The position numbers and the translations under genes were made by a program. A model generated the notes under the pieces. It made no database searches. It was not told the DNA's origin and saw nothing but the letters and a program-made list of their open reading frames with translations. From Candidatus Desulfatibia vada (GTDB taxonomy: Bacteria > Desulfobacterota > Desulfobacteria > Desulfobacterales > UBA11574), in the NCBI GenBank assembly GCA_014383215.1, contig JACNIG010000210.1:1-34003 (forward strand): DNA of 34,003 bases, written 5' to 3'. Positions 32,480 through 34,003 of this stretch are shown here, in pieces. How positions within the stretch are numbered: the stretch's first letter is position 1; every line of letters starts with the position of its first letter.

Positions 32480-34003
32480 ATGTTAATATCAGATATAAAA
32501 CGCGTTGTTGAGCAGGTCAGCCGCGACAAAGGTATTGACCGTGAAGTCCTTATCAAGGCTCTGCAGGAGGCATTAGAATCTGCTGCCAGGAAAAAGCTTG
32601 GGGTCAAGGTCGATATCGAGGTGCAATACAACGAAGAGGTCGGTGAACTCGAAGTCTTCCAGTTTCAAGATGTGGCCGAAGTAGTTACAGAGGCGGATCT
32701 TCAAATCAGTCTCGAAGAAGGGCGCAAGCTGGATCCGGATTGCCAGGTTGGCGACAGCCTGGGCATAAAGATCGATACATCCACCTTCGGACGCATAGCG
32801 GCCCAGTCGGCTAAACAGGTAATTATCCAGAAAATGAAGGATGCCGAAAGGGATGCGATTTACGCCAGTTTTATCGATCGCAAAGGTGAAGTCATCAATG
32901 GAATTGTTCAGCGTTTTGACCGCAATGATATTATTGTTAATCTGGGGCATATAGAAGGAATCCTTTTGTATAAAGAGCAGGTTCCCAGGGAGAATTACCG
33001 GCGAGGTGATCGTGTCCGAGCTTATATACATGATGTCCTTTATGAAACGCGCGGACCTCAGATTCTTCTTTCAAGAACGCATCCTAACTTTTTGATAAGT
33101 CTTTTCCAAACAGAAGTGCCTGAAATCAGTGAGGGTATTGTTTCCATCATGGGTGCGGCCCGTGAGCCGGGAGTGCGGGCAAAAATTGCCGTAACTTCAA
33201 ATGATTCTGATATTGATCCGGTGGGTGCCTGTGTAGGCATGAAAGGAAGTCGGGTTCAAAACGTTGTGCAGGAACTCAAGGGTGAGAAGATAGATATTAT
33301 ACCCTATCATATTGATTCGGCAAAATTCGTGTGTAACGCGCTGGCGCCTGCAGAAATATCCAGAGTGATTATCGATGAACAAAACCGCAGTATGGAAGTT
33401 ATTGTTCCTGACGAATTTCTTTCGATTGCGATTGGTAAAAAAGGCCAGAACGTACGACTGGCCTCAAAGCTGACCAAGTGGCGTCTTGATGTCACCAGTG
33501 AATCGCGATACAGCGAGGCCATGCAGGACGGCTACAACTCTCTGACGGCACTGGCGGGCGTTGGCATCAGCCTGGCAGATGTTTTGTATGAAAAAGGGTT
33601 TTATTCTGCCGAAGAACTCAGCCATGCGGACATAGAAGATTTGGTCCAAGTCAGGGGAATCGGCCAAGAAAAAGCTAAAAAACTGGTTGAAACTGCAAAA
33701 GATTATTTAGCAAATATAGAGCAAATTGAGGCGGCATCCATAGAAGTTGGGCCAGATGATGCAGAGGATTCGGATACCGGGGAAGCTGCTGAAAAAGGTA
33801 CCGCCGAAGGTGAGGATGCGCCTGCCTGGATTGAGTCTGGCGAAGATGATGCAGAGGCTTCGGATACCGGGGAAGCTGCTGAAAAAGGTACCGCCGAAGG
33901 TGAGGATGCGCCTGCCTGGATTGAGTCTGGCGAAGATGATGCAGAGGCTTCGGATACCGGGGAAGCTGCTGAAAAAGGTACCGCCGAAGGTGAGGATGCG
34001 CCT
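32480..34003 (+). CDS. nusA: Transcription termination/antitermination factor NusA (runs off window)
   Basis: 508 codons are present without a stop; the 3' end lies outside the window. GGAG sits 9 bases before the ATG. Domains in order: N-terminal RNA-polymerase-binding domain (MLISDIKRVVEQVSRDKGID, ~1-125), S1 domain (~130-200, INGIVQRFDRNDIIVNLGHI), KH1/KH2 (~200-345) with GACVGMKGSRVQNVVQEL and FLSIAIGKKGQNVRLASKLT, then a helix-hairpin-helix-like segment (YEKGFYSAEELSHADIEDLV, VRGIGQEKAKKLV). The last ~83 residues seen are an acidic repeat of 30 aa. NusA controls pausing, termination and antitermination. Acidic C-terminal repeats do occur in NusA (AR domains of E. coli), but this one is a near-identical tandem array. 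Confidence 0.95.
   Translation, partial: MLISDIKRVVEQVSRDKGIDREVLIKALQEALESAARKKLGVKVDIEVQYNEEVGELEVFQFQDVAEVVTEADLQISLEEGRKLDPDCQVGDSLGIKIDTSTFGRIAAQSAKQVIIQKMKDAERDAIYASFIDRKGEVINGIVQRFDRNDIIVNLGHIEGILLYKEQVPRENYRRGDRVRAYIHDVLYETRGPQILLSRTHPNFLISLFQTEVPEISEGIVSIMGAAREPGVRAKIAVTSNDSDIDPVGACVGMKGSRVQNVVQELKGEKIDIIPYHIDSAKFVCNALAPAEISRVIIDEQNRSMEVIVPDEFLSIAIGKKGQNVRLASKLTKWRLDVTSESRYSEAMQDGYNSLTALAGVGISLADVLYEKGFYSAEELSHADIEDLVQVRGIGQEKAKKLVETAKDYLANIEQIEAASIEVGPDDAEDSDTGEAAEKGTAEGEDAPAWIESGEDDAEASDTGEAAEKGTAEGEDAPAWIESGEDDAEASDTGEAAEKGTAEGEDAP
33755..34003 (+). repeat. 90-bp tandem repeat in the nusA 3' end
   Basis: GATGATGCAGAGG begins at 33755, 33845 and 33935, exactly 90 bases apart, with 2.8 near-identical copies before the window ends. 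Only about one base differs in the copies examined (GATTCG against GCTTCG). Each unit encodes 30 acidic residues, DDAEASDTGEAAEKGTAEGE followed by DAPAWIESGE. Confidence 0.92.

Overview
The window looks like a chromosome segment of a deltaproteobacterial, Desulfobacterales-like sulfate reducer. This is an inference from the style of the housekeeping proteins (IF3, L35, L20, PheST, RimP, NusA), the many palindromic intergenic repeats, and paired cysteine-cluster (YkgJ-type) proteins. No rRNA is present to confirm it.

Layout. (1) 1-1067 is a graveyard: a 344-bp element with inverted ends carrying an internally deleted transposase, abutting the 3' stub of an MBL-fold hydrolase gene. (2) 1172-15470 is a defence island, all on the minus strand. 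In transcription order it encodes an SNF2-type helicase with a DUF3883-like end, a DarT-like DNA ADP-ribosyltransferase fused to an HD domain, a 1425-aa protein joining a DarG-like macro domain, a DprA/SLOG-like domain and a DUF1156 DNA methylase, a small protein with a possible PD-(D/E)XK nuclease core, a DUF499 ATPase, a 49-aa ORF, and then a Panacea/SocA-like protein with a PemK/MazF-like partner. (3) 15471-18900 holds spacer DNA and broken genes (an ATP-binding/winged-helix regulator, a BrxL-like Lon-related remnant, an unidentified 3' fragment) around an intact DUF554 membrane protein. (4) 19149-25435 holds a cytidylate-kinase-like protein, NhaA, a dGTPase-like/YkgJ/YkgJ operon, a lone HsdR-N-like protein and a nucleoside deaminase. 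(5) 25795-30770 is infC-rpmI-rplT-pheS-pheT, followed by a MerR regulator, tRNA-Gly(CCC), rimP and nusA, which runs off the right edge.

How the parts fit. The most notable system is the island. Helicase + DUF1156 methylase + DUF499 ATPase is the core of the computationally described Hma-type (helicase-methylase-ATPase) defence systems. Here a DarTG-like toxin/antitoxin pair appears wired into it: the toxin gene is translationally coupled to the helicase (TAA, one base, ATG), and the antitoxin macro domain is the N-terminus of the methylase itself. A reasonable hypothesis is a self-guarding system in which DarT modifies DNA when methylase/macro function is lost or inhibited. The function is inferred; only the domain architecture is read from sequence.

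Other notable points are a probable AUA start codon for infC, a 142-nt palindrome in front of it, at least five 7-bp-unit inverted-repeat elements between genes, alternative hairpins ahead of rpmI, three consecutive hairpins ahead of rimP, and a near-perfect 90-bp tandem repeat giving an acidic 30-aa repeat in the NusA C-terminus.
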